Assembly: GCA_029961105.1 (NCBI GenBank)
Contig: JASBVO010000015.1
Span: forward strand, 1-64,000
Reading direction: 5' to 3'
Length of the DNA stretch: 64,000 nucleotides
Source: Micrococcus sp.
GTDB taxonomy: Bacteria; Actinomycetota; Actinomycetes; Actinomycetales; Micrococcaceae
Shown one piece after another: positions 24,315 to 32,418 of this stretch. Below the pieces are notes generated by a model. That model saw only the letters and a program-made list of their open reading frames with translations. It ran no database searches and was not told the origin of the DNA. Both the position numbers and the translations under genes were made by a program. Numbering within the stretch: position 1 is the stretch's first letter; the number at the start of each line of letters is the position of its first letter.

Positions 24315-24783
24315 GACCGTGCCCCAGCCGGCCACGCCAGTCGGCGGTCACCCGGGCCTGGGCGTCGAGGTCGCCCCTGGCCGGCTTCGGCCCGGTCTTG
24401 GACTTCGGACTCTCGGCCTCAGCGGGCCGGGCCTTCGTGACCTTCTGCGCCACCAGCGGCGTCTTTTTCGAGGCTGTCTGAGGTTCCTTCGCCTTTGGTC
24501 CCGGCTGCGCAGTGCCGGGCGAGATGTTCTGCACGACGACCGTGGTCTTCTGCGCCGGTTCCGGGGCCCGGGCGTAGATGTCCCAGCGCTTGGGATCCGA
24601 CTCGGCAGGGGCGGGGATGACCTCGAGCCCGAGGGCCTTCCACTTGCCCACGCCGGTCTTGGCCTTCATGCCCTTCTGGATCCGCGCCCATGCGCCGGGT
24701 CGCTTCTTCAGCTCGGTGACGAGAAGGTCACGGTCGGACATGAATGCCTCGGCCGGTGGTGCCTTCCACTCGATCGCGGTCAC
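24307..24783 (-). CDS. Phage protein with low-complexity tail, unknown
   Basis: A 158-residue protein starting MTAIEWKAPPAEAFMSDRDL. The first 70 residues form a helical, basic domain (LLVTELKKRPGAWARIQKGM) that resembles a nucleic-acid-binding module. The rest is Pro/Lys/Ala/Thr-rich and probably disordered. It shares four bases with the antirepressor gene upstream. Confidence 0.6.
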   Translation of the reverse strand: MTAIEWKAPPAEAFMSDRDLLVTELKKRPGAWARIQKGMKAKTGVGKWKALGLEVIPAPAESDPKRWDIYARAPEPAQKTTVVVQNISPGTAQPGPKAKEPQTASKKTPLVAQKVTKARPAEAESPKSKTGPKPARGDLDAQARVTADWRGRLGHGRG

Positions 24784-25544
24784 GACAGGTCTCCTTCTAC
24801 GATGGCCAGCTCGGTCTGAGCGGGAGCGGTGGGGACCAGGCCCAGCTTGCGCTGAATGAAGCTCAGGCCGCCGGGCTGGATCCGAGTGGTGTACCCCGTG
24901 CCTTCTGTCCCGTCTGAGCGAGTGAAGGTGTGGGCCTTGACGGTGAAGTGGTGCATGTACTGCTGGTAGGGGGTGTTCCGCATGTGGCCCTTGCCGATCA
25001 GGACGCCGGCGTTGCGCAACTCGGTGAACAGCTTGTTCTGGGACAGGCCGAGCATCTTCGCGACGTTGCCCACGGAGTAGGTGCCATCGGCGTCCATGAA
25101 CTGGTCGTAGGCCTGCACCTTCGGGGCCGCCGCCTCGAGCTCGGCGCGCTGGCGATCCACGACCGCGGACAGCTCACCCATCAGCTCCTGAGTGCGTTCC
25201 TCCAGCGTCTTCGGCCGGCTGTCCCGAACCAGGACAGCCATCTCGTAGAATGCCTTCACCAGAGCCTTCTTGAAGGCCCGCACCTGAGCGGTGTTCTTCA
25301 GGTAGGTCAGCAGCAGCGTGGCCTGCTGTTCGTTCAGCTTGGCCACACGGGTGGGTCGGCCCTCGGACTTCCGCATTTCAAATGCGGAAGGTCCGAACTC
25401 GGCGAGGTCGTCCTCGTACTTTCCGACCAGCTGCAGCACGGCGCGGTGCTCTACGCCGGCACCGGTAGCGATCGCCTCTGAGGTGGTGAACAGGCCGGTC
25501 GTATCCCTCTGAACGAGCACCGGCAGGGTGCTGGTGTCAATCAC
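24780..25544 (-). CDS. Phage antirepressor: Rha-like N terminus, KilAC-like C terminus
   Basis: A 254-residue protein starting MIDTSTLPVLVQRDTTGLFT. Residues 15-95 are a Rha/regulatory-type domain (TTSEAIATGAGVEHRAVLQL, GRPTRVAKLNEQQATLLLTY), and residues 140-250 a KilAC/Ant domain (GTYSVGNVAKMLGLSQNKLF, GLSFIQRKLGL). Such proteins counter the lysogeny repressor or act in lytic regulation. It lies early in the leftward cassette, consistent with that role. Confidence 0.85.
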   Translation of the reverse strand: MIDTSTLPVLVQRDTTGLFTTSEAIATGAGVEHRAVLQLVGKYEDDLAEFGPSAFEMRKSEGRPTRVAKLNEQQATLLLTYLKNTAQVRAFKKALVKAFYEMAVLVRDSRPKTLEERTQELMGELSAVVDRQRAELEAAAPKVQAYDQFMDADGTYSVGNVAKMLGLSQNKLFTELRNAGVLIGKGHMRNTPYQQYMHHFTVKAHTFTRSDGTEGTGYTTRIQPGGLSFIQRKLGLVPTAPAQTELAIVEGDLS

Positions 25545-25962
25545 AGTCGGCTCCTTCAGCGACTGACTCGGCCGCGACAGTGCTGTGGGGGAGATGCTCG
25601 TCCAGGAAGGCGAGCAGCTGGAAGGACCCGTGCTTGGACTGCGGGTACCAGTCCGAGGCCCCGCACGGGCAGATGAGGCGGTTGCCGGGGCGCCCGGGGC
25701 GCGCTTCGCGGTGGATGGCCACCGGCATGACGACCTCGGCGGGAGTAGAGGCGAGCGCCGCGGCCTCGACGTCCAGACGGACCTCTTGTTTGTGGGCGTT
25801 CTCGTGGGCGTTGACGTCTGCCTCCCAGCGGTTGTAGGACTCCATCTCGGTGATGGGGCTGGTCATGTCGCCGAGACCGGTGATGGTCTCGCCGCAGTCG
25901 GGGCAGAGGTACATGAAGGTGGCGCCGGCGGAACCGGGCATGGTGGAGCGGGAGACGTTCAC
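25537..25962 (-). CDS. Zinc-binding phage protein, unknown
   Basis: GTG 25962 (GTGA overlap) gives 141 residues; text further upstream is shadow. YLCPDCGETI near residue 20 and LICPCGASDW near 95 supply Cys pairs for one zinc finger. Two helical stretches (YNRWEADVNAHENAHKQEV and later) separate them. Function unknown. Confidence 0.6.
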   Translation of the reverse strand: MNVSRSTMPGSAGATFMYLCPDCGETITGLGDMTSPITEMESYNRWEADVNAHENAHKQEVRLDVEAAALASTPAEVVMPVAIHREARPGRPGNRLICPCGASDWYPQSKHGSFQLLAFLDEHLPHSTVAAESVAEGADCD

Positions 25963-26213
25963 CAGGGGGTCACCCCCCAGAAGTCGAAGATCAGGCCGGG
26001 GATCACCAGGGAGAGGATCGCCAGCATGAGGCCGGCGGCCACGGTCCTGAGCGCATCGCGCACCGTCTCGGCCGAGATGCCCTCCCAGGGCATGGCCCGG
26101 GCGCCGTCGCAACCGGGGCACCGGTGGTCGAACCGGCCGCGCACTGCGTGCAGGCAGGTCGTAACGTCGGCGTGCCACCGCTCGGTGGGGAATCGGGTAT
26201 CAACGGAGGTCAT
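25959..26213 (-). CDS. Small membrane phage protein with CxxC
   Basis: An 84-residue protein starting MTSVDTRFPTERWHADVTTC. HRCPGCDGARAMPWEG may bind zinc, and residues 59-80 (AAGLMLAILSLVIPGLIFDF region) form a membrane helix. It overlaps both neighbours. It could be a membrane-associated early protein; nothing more can be said. Confidence 0.55.
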   Translation of the reverse strand: MTSVDTRFPTERWHADVTTCLHAVRGRFDHRCPGCDGARAMPWEGISAETVRDALRTVAAGLMLAILSLVIPGLIFDFWGVTPW

Positions 26214-26394
26214 CGCCGGTCACCACCTTCACGCCGTTGGCCTGCCGGGTCAGCAGGTCACCCGAGACTGGGGTGACCACGCCGTGTTGGCTGTAGTCCG
26301 ACTGGGCAACCGCCACGGTGGTGCGTTCCAGTTCGTCTTTCTCGGCGGGAACCTGCTCGAGGTACTCCAGCTGCTTCAACTGATGACGGATCAT
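26200..26394 (-). CDS. Short phage protein (64 aa), unknown
   Basis: It starts MIRHQLKQLEYLEQVPAEKD at ATG 26394 behind AGGAG and ends KVVTGDDLR. It is charged and partly helical. Its stop lies inside the next gene. It is the first gene of the coupled early cassette below the excisionase-like gene. Confidence 0.55.
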   Translation of the reverse strand: MIRHQLKQLEYLEQVPAEKDELERTTVAVAQSDYSQHGVVTPVSGDLLTRQANGVKVVTGDDLR

Positions 26395-26443
26395 CGGTAG
26401 ACTCCTACGTGATTGGTATTGCTTGCTGCTGACTGATCGGTGT

Positions 26444-26477
26444 CCTCGTCCTGTTTGCCCAGGACGGGGGCTTTTTT
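26444..26477 (+). terminator. Intrinsic terminator on the plus strand
   Basis: A ten-base-pair stem (26444-26453 with 26460-26469, one G-U pair) is followed by GC and six T (26472-26477). It faces rightward, opposite to all nearby genes, and no plus-strand coding gene ends here. It may end an antisense transcript or a small RNA. Confidence 0.7.
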
Positions 26478-26718
26478 ATGCGGTGAGTTTGAGGAGCGCC
26501 TCGGTGATGCGGTCCTTCTTCGGGGCCTGGCGAGCGCCGGCCGAGACCACGAGGCGCTCGATCTCGTCCTGTTGGTCGGGCGAGAAACGGATCATGCGGC
26601 CAATGCGGGACGCCGGCCATTCACCGGTCTCGACCTTCCGGTAGACCACGTCCGCGGACACGGCGTAGTGCTCGGCCATGTCGGCGACGGAGGTGAATGG
26701 GCGCTTGCCGCGGTTCAT
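26476..26718 (-). CDS. Excisionase-like helix-turn-helix protein
   Basis: An 80-residue protein starting MNRGKRPFTSVADMAEHYAV. SVADMAEHYAVSADVVYRKV and GEWPASRIGRMIRFSP match the HTH_17/excisionase winged helix. Phage proteins of this type help excise the prophage or regulate early transcription. It overlaps the upstream Cro-like gene by four bases. The C terminus is basic. Confidence 0.75.
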   Translation of the reverse strand: MNRGKRPFTSVADMAEHYAVSADVVYRKVETGEWPASRIGRMIRFSPDQQDEIERLVVSAGARQAPKKDRITEALLKLTA

Positions 26719-26945
26719 GCCGAGGCCTTATCGACCGGCTCGACGGGCAGAAGATCCACGACGCGCACCTTCAGCGCCTCGGATACGTGCCCCAGCTCTG
26801 TCACGGTGAAGGGCCCCCGGGCATTCACCTTGCGCCACAGCGTGGCGTAAGGGATGCCCGATTTCTCGGACACGCTGTTGATCGACTCCCCGCCAGCCTC
26901 AATGGCCTCCCTGACACGGGCGGCGGTACCTGCTGTGATGTCCAT
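26715..26945 (-). CDS. Cro-like Xre-family regulator
   Basis: From ATG 26945 it has 76 residues starting MDITAGTAARVREAIEAGGE. ESINSVSEKSGIPYATLWRK is a lambda-type helix-turn-helix. It diverges from the repressor gene at 27095 and its start lies just eight bases after a -10 element, so its mRNA may be leaderless. It likely competes with the repressor for the GGATAC operators. Extra frame upstream to 26981 is inside the promoter. Confidence 0.75.
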   Translation of the reverse strand: MDITAGTAARVREAIEAGGESINSVSEKSGIPYATLWRKVNARGPFTVTELGHVSEALKVRVVDLLPVEPVDKASA

Positions 26946-26946
26946 G

Positions 26947-27061
26947 GGATACAGCGTAGGTATCAAACTGGATACCGTCAAACTTAACCGGGATACTCAC
27001 GGTGCGGTCGCAGACTGCGTAGTCGGGGTTGGCGGATACTCGACTTGTCCATTTCGGATAC
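26947..27061. promoter_or_regulatory. Prophage operator array and leftward promoter
   Basis: Six GGATAC-type half-sites occur at 26947-26952, 26959-26964 (inverted), 26971-26976, 26991-26996, 27034-27039 and 27056-27061. Two of them form the exact palindrome GGTATC N6 GATACC. On the minus strand TTGACG (26976-26981) and TACGCT (26953-26958) lie 17 bases apart with the palindrome between them. Repressor binding there would block leftward early transcription. Confidence 0.75.
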
Positions 27062-27094
27062 CAACGCTGTCTGCCCAGTGATATTTTTTGGGGC

Positions 27095-27355
27095 ATGACG
27101 ACATATGGAGATCGCCTGAAAGAGGCCGTGGCAAGGCAGTTGAAGGCGGAGCGAGCGGCCGCAGGGATGACTCAGATTCAGGTGGCCGAAAAGGTCGGCC
27201 AGGACAAGCAGACCGTAATGAGGAACGAAGCCGGCAAGAGGGACATATCCATTGCCGAACTTGGCCAGTTAGCGGACGTCTTTGGGATTACGCCGCAGGA
27301 ACTCCTCCGGCGTGCCGAGGAGCGTATCCAGAAGAGCGGCGGCACTGATTCCTAG
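27095..27355 (+). CDS. Xre-family repressor of the prophage
   Basis: ATG 27095 gives 86 residues starting MTTYGDRLKEAVARQLKAER. AAGMTQIQVAEKVGQDKQTV followed by MRNEAGKRDISIAELGQLAD is a textbook Xre helix-turn-helix. It is the only phage gene on the plus strand, diverging from the Cro-like gene, the arrangement of a lysogeny repressor. It lacks a peptidase-type C-terminal domain, so it would not be cleaved in a LexA-like manner; the antirepressor may inactivate it instead. Confidence 0.8.
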   Translation: MTTYGDRLKEAVARQLKAERAAAGMTQIQVAEKVGQDKQTVMRNEAGKRDISIAELGQLADVFGITPQELLRRAEERIQKSGGTDS

Positions 27356-27391
27356 CCTCTCGCTGATGTCCCCCAGCTGGCGCACGGTCAT
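27269..27391 (-). pseudogene. Possible remnant of an Xre-type protein, antisense to repressor end
   Basis: A 40-residue frame from ATG 27391 reads MTVRQLGDISERLGISAAAL and ends RRNPKDVR. The text looks like helices 4-5 of an Xre domain, but the recognition helix is missing and most of the frame lies antisense to the repressor 3' end. It may be a decayed gene or chance coding. Confidence 0.25.
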
Positions 27392-27855
27392 CTCCACGGC
27401 ATTCCCCTCGTCCTTGAGATCGAATATGTGTTCGCACCCTAGCTGTGACGAGGGACGACGTAAGGCGCCCCAAGTCAGAGGGCTACATATTCGGGTCATG
27501 CCAACCGCGAAAGGCGACCGCGAAGCGGTCACAACACCTGTCCCCACTGGGGACAGCTGGCGCTGAATCAGTCCCCACAGCGCCCATTAGAGCGAACGGG
27601 CGAACTTACCCTGGGCGTTCGACTTCCCCTAGATTCCGGGGCAAAACGCCCCATTCGGCCTGAATGGGTGCGGCGGATCGAGTCCCCCCGCCGCTACGGA
27701 TCAGGACCCGGAACCCCTCGCGGGGATCCGGGTCCTTTTTCGTCCCACCGCTCGTCGCGTCCCTCGCCGCCGGTCCGAGGCCGGTGGGATACGGTTCCCG
27801 TGGCCGATGGGCTGGTGCGCCTGGTGCTGTCAAGGTTCAGCGCTACCGTGGAGGC
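27356..27855. other. Prophage-chromosome junction region, no clear gene
   Basis: No convincing gene was found. The stretch holds a perfect eight-base dyad CTGTCCCC ACT GGGGACAG (27538-27556), the hairpin CCCATTC/GAATGGG (27650-27668), a tRNA-end-like string at 27678-27696 and a strong terminator. Prophage genes end to its left and chromosomal genes start to its right, so the attachment site should be within it. Confidence 0.5.
27704..27740 (+). terminator. Intrinsic terminator at prophage right edge
   Basis: GGACCCGG (27704-27711) pairs with CCGGGTCC (27728-27735), with an inner CCCC/GGGG stem and a TCGC loop, followed by five T. No plus-strand coding gene ends just before it, so it probably served a gene interrupted by prophage integration. 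Confidence 0.8.
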
Positions 27856-28095
27856 ATGTTCAACCCCTGGGACCACGGCTCGAAGGCCTACCGCATCACG
27901 CTGCTGACCGGCACCGGTCTCATACTGGTGGGCATCATCCTGGCCGTGGTCGGCGGCGCCCTGCAGGCCCTGCCGGTCCAGTGGGCCGCCCTCGCCCTGA
28001 TCGGCTGTGGGCTCGTGACCCACCTGGTGGCGCAGGTGATCCGGGCGCGCGACGCGCAGCGCAGGCACCGGATGGGGAGTTCTCCCCATCGCTGA
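27856..28095 (+). CDS. Small two-helix membrane protein
   Basis: A 79-residue protein starting MFNPWDHGSKAYRITLLTGT, with two hydrophobic helices (about 15-38 and 42-62) and a basic C terminus RARDAQRRHRMGSSPHR. ATG 27856 follows GGAGG closely. It is the first chromosomal gene after the prophage. No family recognised; probably a conserved actinobacterial membrane protein. Confidence 0.65.
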   Translation: MFNPWDHGSKAYRITLLTGTGLILVGIILAVVGGALQALPVQWAALALIGCGLVTHLVAQVIRARDAQRRHRMGSSPHR

Positions 28096-28156
28096 GCGGC
28101 CACGGTGCTCGGTACGGTGATGGCGAACCACGCAAGACACACGAGGGGAACGCCAT

Positions 28157-29068
28157 ATGAACACCATGGGATTCGTCCGCCGTGCCACGGCCTCCACCGC
28201 CGCGCTGGCGGCTGCCGCAACACTGACCATCGCCGGATCGGTCCCGGCCAACGCGTCCACTGGCGAGAGCACGTACACCATCGCGACTCCTGTCCCGGCC
28301 ACGTGCAGCAACGGCATGACCACAGTGGACCACAGCGGTGATGTCGGCGAGGTGTTGGTCGAAGGACGGACGCTGACGTGGAGCCTCGACGAAGGGAACC
28401 TCGGCTTCCAGCCGCTCGACCTTCAGTGGTACGGGGGGATGGGCTCCTATGGGGACGAGGACAACTATTTCGCCTACAACTCCGCCACGACCATCAGCCC
28501 AGACGGCCAGCTGGTCGACGTGACGCATCAGGAAACCGTAGAGGGCGGGGTGGTGCTCGAGAACTCCTGGACGGAGAACCGGCGCTGGGGCAACGGCTGG
28601 CAGAACACGGAGGACTTCACGAAGTCCGGGACCAAGCTGTACCGGTTGACGCCCGACGGTTACCTGTTCCGGTATGACCTCCCGGACGCCACTCGCAAGG
28701 TCCAGGTCTTCAGCAATGCCCGCAGCGTGCGCACCGTCGCCTTCGACCGGACCATCGACTGGAAGGGCGGGAAGGCCGACGTGCTGCTGGCCAGCCTTTC
28801 TGGAGGGGCCCTGCGCGAATACGTCATTCCCCACGCCGACCCCACCAACTGGTCGTCCCGCACGCTGCGGACCTCCGGCTGGGGGGCCTTCCGCCAGTTC
28901 GATGCCGTCTCCTGCGGTGAAAAGGGCCGCCTGATCATGGGATACCTCGATGACCGCCGCATCGCCGTCTACTACGACCCCAACCGGTACGACTTCGACG
29001 CGAGCGACCTGAGGGGGCGTGCCACGCCCATGCCGGCCCTGCAGGCCGGCACCCTTGCCTACGGCTGA
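28157..29068 (+). CDS. Secreted protein, possibly tachylectin-like beta-propeller
   Basis: A 303-residue protein with a Sec signal peptide (about residues 1-33, AxA cleavage near VPANAS). The mature part has repeated WSLDEGNLGF, LYRLTPDGYLFRYDL, REYVIPHADPTNW and GKGRLIMGYLDD-like blades, suggesting a beta-propeller. A Cys in each of the two ends (PATCSNG and AVSCGEKG) may form a disulfide. Its substrate is unknown. It stands alone between promoters. Confidence 0.65.
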   Translation: MNTMGFVRRATASTAALAAAATLTIAGSVPANASTGESTYTIATPVPATCSNGMTTVDHSGDVGEVLVEGRTLTWSLDEGNLGFQPLDLQWYGGMGSYGDEDNYFAYNSATTISPDGQLVDVTHQETVEGGVVLENSWTENRRWGNGWQNTEDFTKSGTKLYRLTPDGYLFRYDLPDATRKVQVFSNARSVRTVAFDRTIDWKGGKADVLLASLSGGALREYVIPHADPTNWSSRTLRTSGWGAFRQFDAVSCGEKGRLIMGYLDDRRIAVYYDPNRYDFDASDLRGRATPMPALQAGTLAYG

Positions 29069-29236
29069 GCACTGTCGATCCGGTGGGAGGGCGGCGTCGC
29101 AGGCAGGTGGCGTGCGACGCCGTCGCCCCACGGCCCTCCAACGTTCACCGGGGCGTCGTGGCGGCGTCACCGGGACCGGAAGCGCGAGGGGTGGGATGGA
29201 TCAGTCCCGCGCTCGCACTACGGAAGGTCGTCTCCC

Positions 29237-32143
29237 ATGGGAACCGCTCGTCGTCGTCTGTCCGGTGCCGTCGCACTGGGCCTCACCGCCACGCTGACCG
29301 GAGCGTTCGCCGCCCCGGGCTTCGCCGCACCGCAGACCCCGGTCCCCGCCCCGGCCGTCGAGGAGGCCGCAGAGCCCGCCGGTGAGGCCGCCGGGGGCAA
29401 GGCGTTCCACCGCCTGGCCACCCTGCCCGCCTATGAGAACACCGAGCGGGGCATCGAGACCGTCGCCGAGATCTCCACCGTCACCGCGGACGGCAACACC
29501 GTGATCCACACCGACGCCGCCGCCGGTGGCATCGGCTTCGTGGACATCACCGACCCGGAGAGCCCGCAGGCCGACGGCTTCGTGCAGACCGCCGGCTCCC
29601 CGACGTCGGTGTTCGCCACCGAGGACTACATCATCGTGGTCACGGACGCCTCCGACGGCGATTTCGCCCACCCCTCCGGCGTGGTCGAGTTCTGGGACCC
29701 GGAGACCCGCGAACGCCTGCACTCCCTGGAGCTGGACGGCCAGCCGGACTCGATCGATGTCAGCCCGGACGGCACCACCGCCTTCATCGCGCTGGAGAAC
29801 CAGCGCGACGAGGACCGCGAGGACGTCGACGGCGGCCTGCCGCAGCTGCCCGCCGGCCAGCTGGCCGTGATCGACCTGGACGTCGAGTCCGTCGAGGACC
29901 TGGCCGTCACCTACACCGACCTCACCGGACTGGAGGGGCTCAACACCCCGGAGGACCCGGAGCCGGAGTACGTGAAGTTCTCCCCGGACGGGACCAAGGC
30001 GGCCCTGACCCTGCAGGAGAACAACGGCGTGGTCATCCTGGACGCCGCCGGCAAGGTCCTGAGCCACTTCGACGCCGGCGCGGTCGCCCTGGAGGGCATC
30101 GACGCCGCCGAGGACGGCAACCTCTCCCTGGACGGGGCCCTCGAGGAGTCTCCGCGCGAGCCGGACGCCATCGGCTGGATCGACGACGAGCACGTCGCCA
30201 CCGCCAACGAAGGGGACTGGCTGGGCGGCACCCGCGGCTGGACCGTGTTCAACGCGGATCCGGAGTCGGAGGAGTTCGGCGAGGTCGTGTGGGATGCGGG
30301 GACGTCCTTCGAGGACGTCGCACACCGCTACGGCCAGTATCCGGAGCACCGTGCCGAGAACAAGGGGGCCGAGCCCGAGGGCCTGCTGGTCCAGGAGTTC
30401 GACGGCGTCGACTACGCCTTCGTCGGTTCCGAACGCGGCAACTTCGTGGCCGTCTACAACGTGGAGGACCCGGCCGACCCGGTGTTCACCCAGCTGCTGC
30501 CCTCCACCAACGGGCCCGAGGGCCTGCTGGCCGTGCCGGAGCGCAACCTGCTGATCGTCTCCTCGGAGACCGACGACGCCGATAACGGCGTGCGCGCCAC
30601 CGTCCAGGTGTTCCGCCTCGGCGAGGGCCCGGCCGCGAGCCCGACCCTGAAGTCCGCGGACGACCCGGAGACCCAGGGGCAGCCGATCACGTGGTCCGCG
30701 CTGGGCGCCCTGTCCGCCGTGCCGGGCGAGGACGACAAGCTCTACGCCGCCCCGGACGACGTCCTGTCCCCGTCCCGCATCTACACGATCGACACCACCA
30801 CCGCCGACGGCGGGCCGGCCACCATCGAGTCCGAGCTGGTGCTGGAGGAGGGCTACGACGTCGAGGGCCTGTGGGCCGACGAGGACGGCACCTTCTGGCT
30901 GGCCGTCGAGGGCACAGCGGGCGACTCCGGAGCCGAGGGCAACCGGATCGTGCAGGTGGACGCCGACGGCCAGGAGCTGGACTCCTACGACCTGCCCGCC
31001 CACGTGGCCGCCGGCCTGAAGGGGCAGGGCCTCGAGGGCGTGACCGGCGTGGGCACCGGGGAAGACCTGGTCCTCTACACCGTGGTCCAGCGCGCGGCCG
31101 CGGGCGAGGACTTCGCCCGCATCGGCAAGCTCACCCCGTCCGCCGACGATGGGGCCGGCGCCTGGGAGTGGTTCGGCTACCAGCTGGACACCACCGAGAC
31201 CGAGGGGGACTGGATCGGCCTGAGCGAGGTCACCGCCGTGGACGAGGACACCCTCGCGGTCATCGAACGGGACAAGCTCAACGGCCCTAATGCAGCCCTG
31301 AAGAAGGTCTTCACCGTGGACGTGCCGGCCACCGGAGCGGCGGACACCGCCGACGCCGAGGTGGAGGTCTTGGAGAAGTCCGAGGCCCTCGACGTGCTGC
31401 CCCAGCTGCAGGAACTCAACGGCTGGACCCAGGAGAAGCTCGAGGGCCTGGCGATCGCCGGCAACGGTGACGTCTACGCCGTCACGGACAACGACGGCGT
31501 CGAGGATGCCACCGGCGAGACCGTGTTCCTCAACCTCGGGGACGCCGATGAGGTCTTCGGGGAAGCCGGTGCGGACGGCACCGACGAGCCGACGGCTGGG
31601 CCGGTGTTCTCGGACAACCGGCCGGGCTCGGCGTTCTATGCCCCGGTGCAGTGGATGGCCGCCGAGGGCATCGCCGTGGGCCAGGCCGACGGCACCTTCG
31701 GCAAGACCCGGCCGGTGACCCGCGCCGAGACCACCGCGTTCCTGCACCGCTACGCCGACCCGGACTTCACCGCCCCGGCCACCTCCCCGTTCACCGACCT
31801 CCACCCCGGCGGGGCGCACTTCACCCCGATCACCTGGGCCGCCACCGAGCAGATCACCGCCGGGTACGCCGACGGCACCTTCAAGCCCTCGACGCCGGTG
31901 ACCCGCGGTCAGTTCGCCGCGTTCCTCTATGGGCTGGCCGACCCGGAGCACACCGCCCCGGCCACCAGCCCCTTCGATGACCTCAACGTGGGCGGGGCCA
32001 ACTATCAGGCGATCACATGGCTGGCCGCCGAGGGCGTCACCGTCGGCGACACCCGGGGCCGCTTCAACCAGTCCGCACCGATCACCCGCGGGCAGGTCTC
32101 CGCGTTCCTGCAGCGCTACGACCGGTTCGTCGGCAGCGAATAG
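29237..32143 (+). CDS. Phytase-like surface protein with three SLH domains
   Basis: A 968-residue exported protein. The signal RRRLSGAVALGLTATLTGAF ends near AFAAPGFAAP. The body has repeated blades (DGQPDSIDVSPDGTTAFIAL, EPEYVKFSPDGTKAALTLQE, SEDGLEG-like turns) of choice-of-anchor I proteins and a later esterase-like-phytase section (YDVEGLWADEDGTFWLAVEG, QEKLEGLAIAGNGDVYAVTD). From residue 789 three SLH repeats follow (AFYAPVQWMAAEGIAVGQAD and two more), anchoring it to cell-wall polymers. It is probably calcium binding and may hydrolyse phosphoesters; the substrate is not shown by the sequence. Confidence 0.8.
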   Translation: MGTARRRLSGAVALGLTATLTGAFAAPGFAAPQTPVPAPAVEEAAEPAGEAAGGKAFHRLATLPAYENTERGIETVAEISTVTADGNTVIHTDAAAGGIGFVDITDPESPQADGFVQTAGSPTSVFATEDYIIVVTDASDGDFAHPSGVVEFWDPETRERLHSLELDGQPDSIDVSPDGTTAFIALENQRDEDREDVDGGLPQLPAGQLAVIDLDVESVEDLAVTYTDLTGLEGLNTPEDPEPEYVKFSPDGTKAALTLQENNGVVILDAAGKVLSHFDAGAVALEGIDAAEDGNLSLDGALEESPREPDAIGWIDDEHVATANEGDWLGGTRGWTVFNADPESEEFGEVVWDAGTSFEDVAHRYGQYPEHRAENKGAEPEGLLVQEFDGVDYAFVGSERGNFVAVYNVEDPADPVFTQLLPSTNGPEGLLAVPERNLLIVSSETDDADNGVRATVQVFRLGEGPAASPTLKSADDPETQGQPITWSALGALSAVPGEDDKLYAAPDDVLSPSRIYTIDTTTADGGPATIESELVLEEGYDVEGLWADEDGTFWLAVEGTAGDSGAEGNRIVQVDADGQELDSYDLPAHVAAGLKGQGLEGVTGVGTGEDLVLYTVVQRAAAGEDFARIGKLTPSADDGAGAWEWFGYQLDTTETEGDWIGLSEVTAVDEDTLAVIERDKLNGPNAALKKVFTVDVPATGAADTADAEVEVLEKSEALDVLPQLQELNGWTQEKLEGLAIAGNGDVYAVTDNDGVEDATGETVFLNLGDADEVFGEAGADGTDEPTAGPVFSDNRPGSAFYAPVQWMAAEGIAVGQADGTFGKTRPVTRAETTAFLHRYADPDFTAPATSPFTDLHPGGAHFTPITWAATEQITAGYADGTFKPSTPVTRGQFAAFLYGLADPEHTAPATSPFDDLNVGGANYQAITWLAAEGVTVGDTRGRFNQSAPITRGQVSAFLQRYDRFVGSE

Positions 32144-32282
32144 CAGGGAATAGCTGGCGTCGTGTGTAACGAGGGGCAAACGGCTAACGCCCGGTAAGGC
32201 GCTGTTCACGTTTTAGCCGCCGGGTGCTTTAAAACACACCTATGCAGATCTGTGACCTGACCGTCGAAATATGAAGAAGTAC

Positions 32283-32313
32283 TTGACCCAGTTGACTAGG
32301 AGGAAGCTAGGAT
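32283..32313 (+). promoter_or_regulatory. Candidate promoter of the acidic SLH gene
   Basis: TTGACC (32283-32288) and TAGGAT (32308-32313) are 19 bases apart in a stretch that is more AT-rich than its surroundings. This leaves a leader of about 100 bases before ATG 32419. The spacing is slightly long, so the exact elements are uncertain. Confidence 0.45.
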
Positions 32314-32418
32314 GGAGGTGTCTTGGCGCACTTCCTATGGGGCACTGGGACTCTTTGCAGGATCAATCGTTACCTAACGGTGATTCAGGTACGTACCGCA
32401 CTTTGAAAGGGTCATCAC

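Noticed and set aside
27670-27700. Complete tRNA gene
   Set aside because: Only a 3'-half-like string is present; no anticodon or D arm upstream, and GCGGCGG/CCGCCGC can form a simple hairpin instead.
29201-32209. Open frame of 1002 codons on the minus strand
   Set aside because: It is antisense to the phytase-like SLH gene and is open only because of GC bias; the plus-strand product has a signal peptide and SLH domains.
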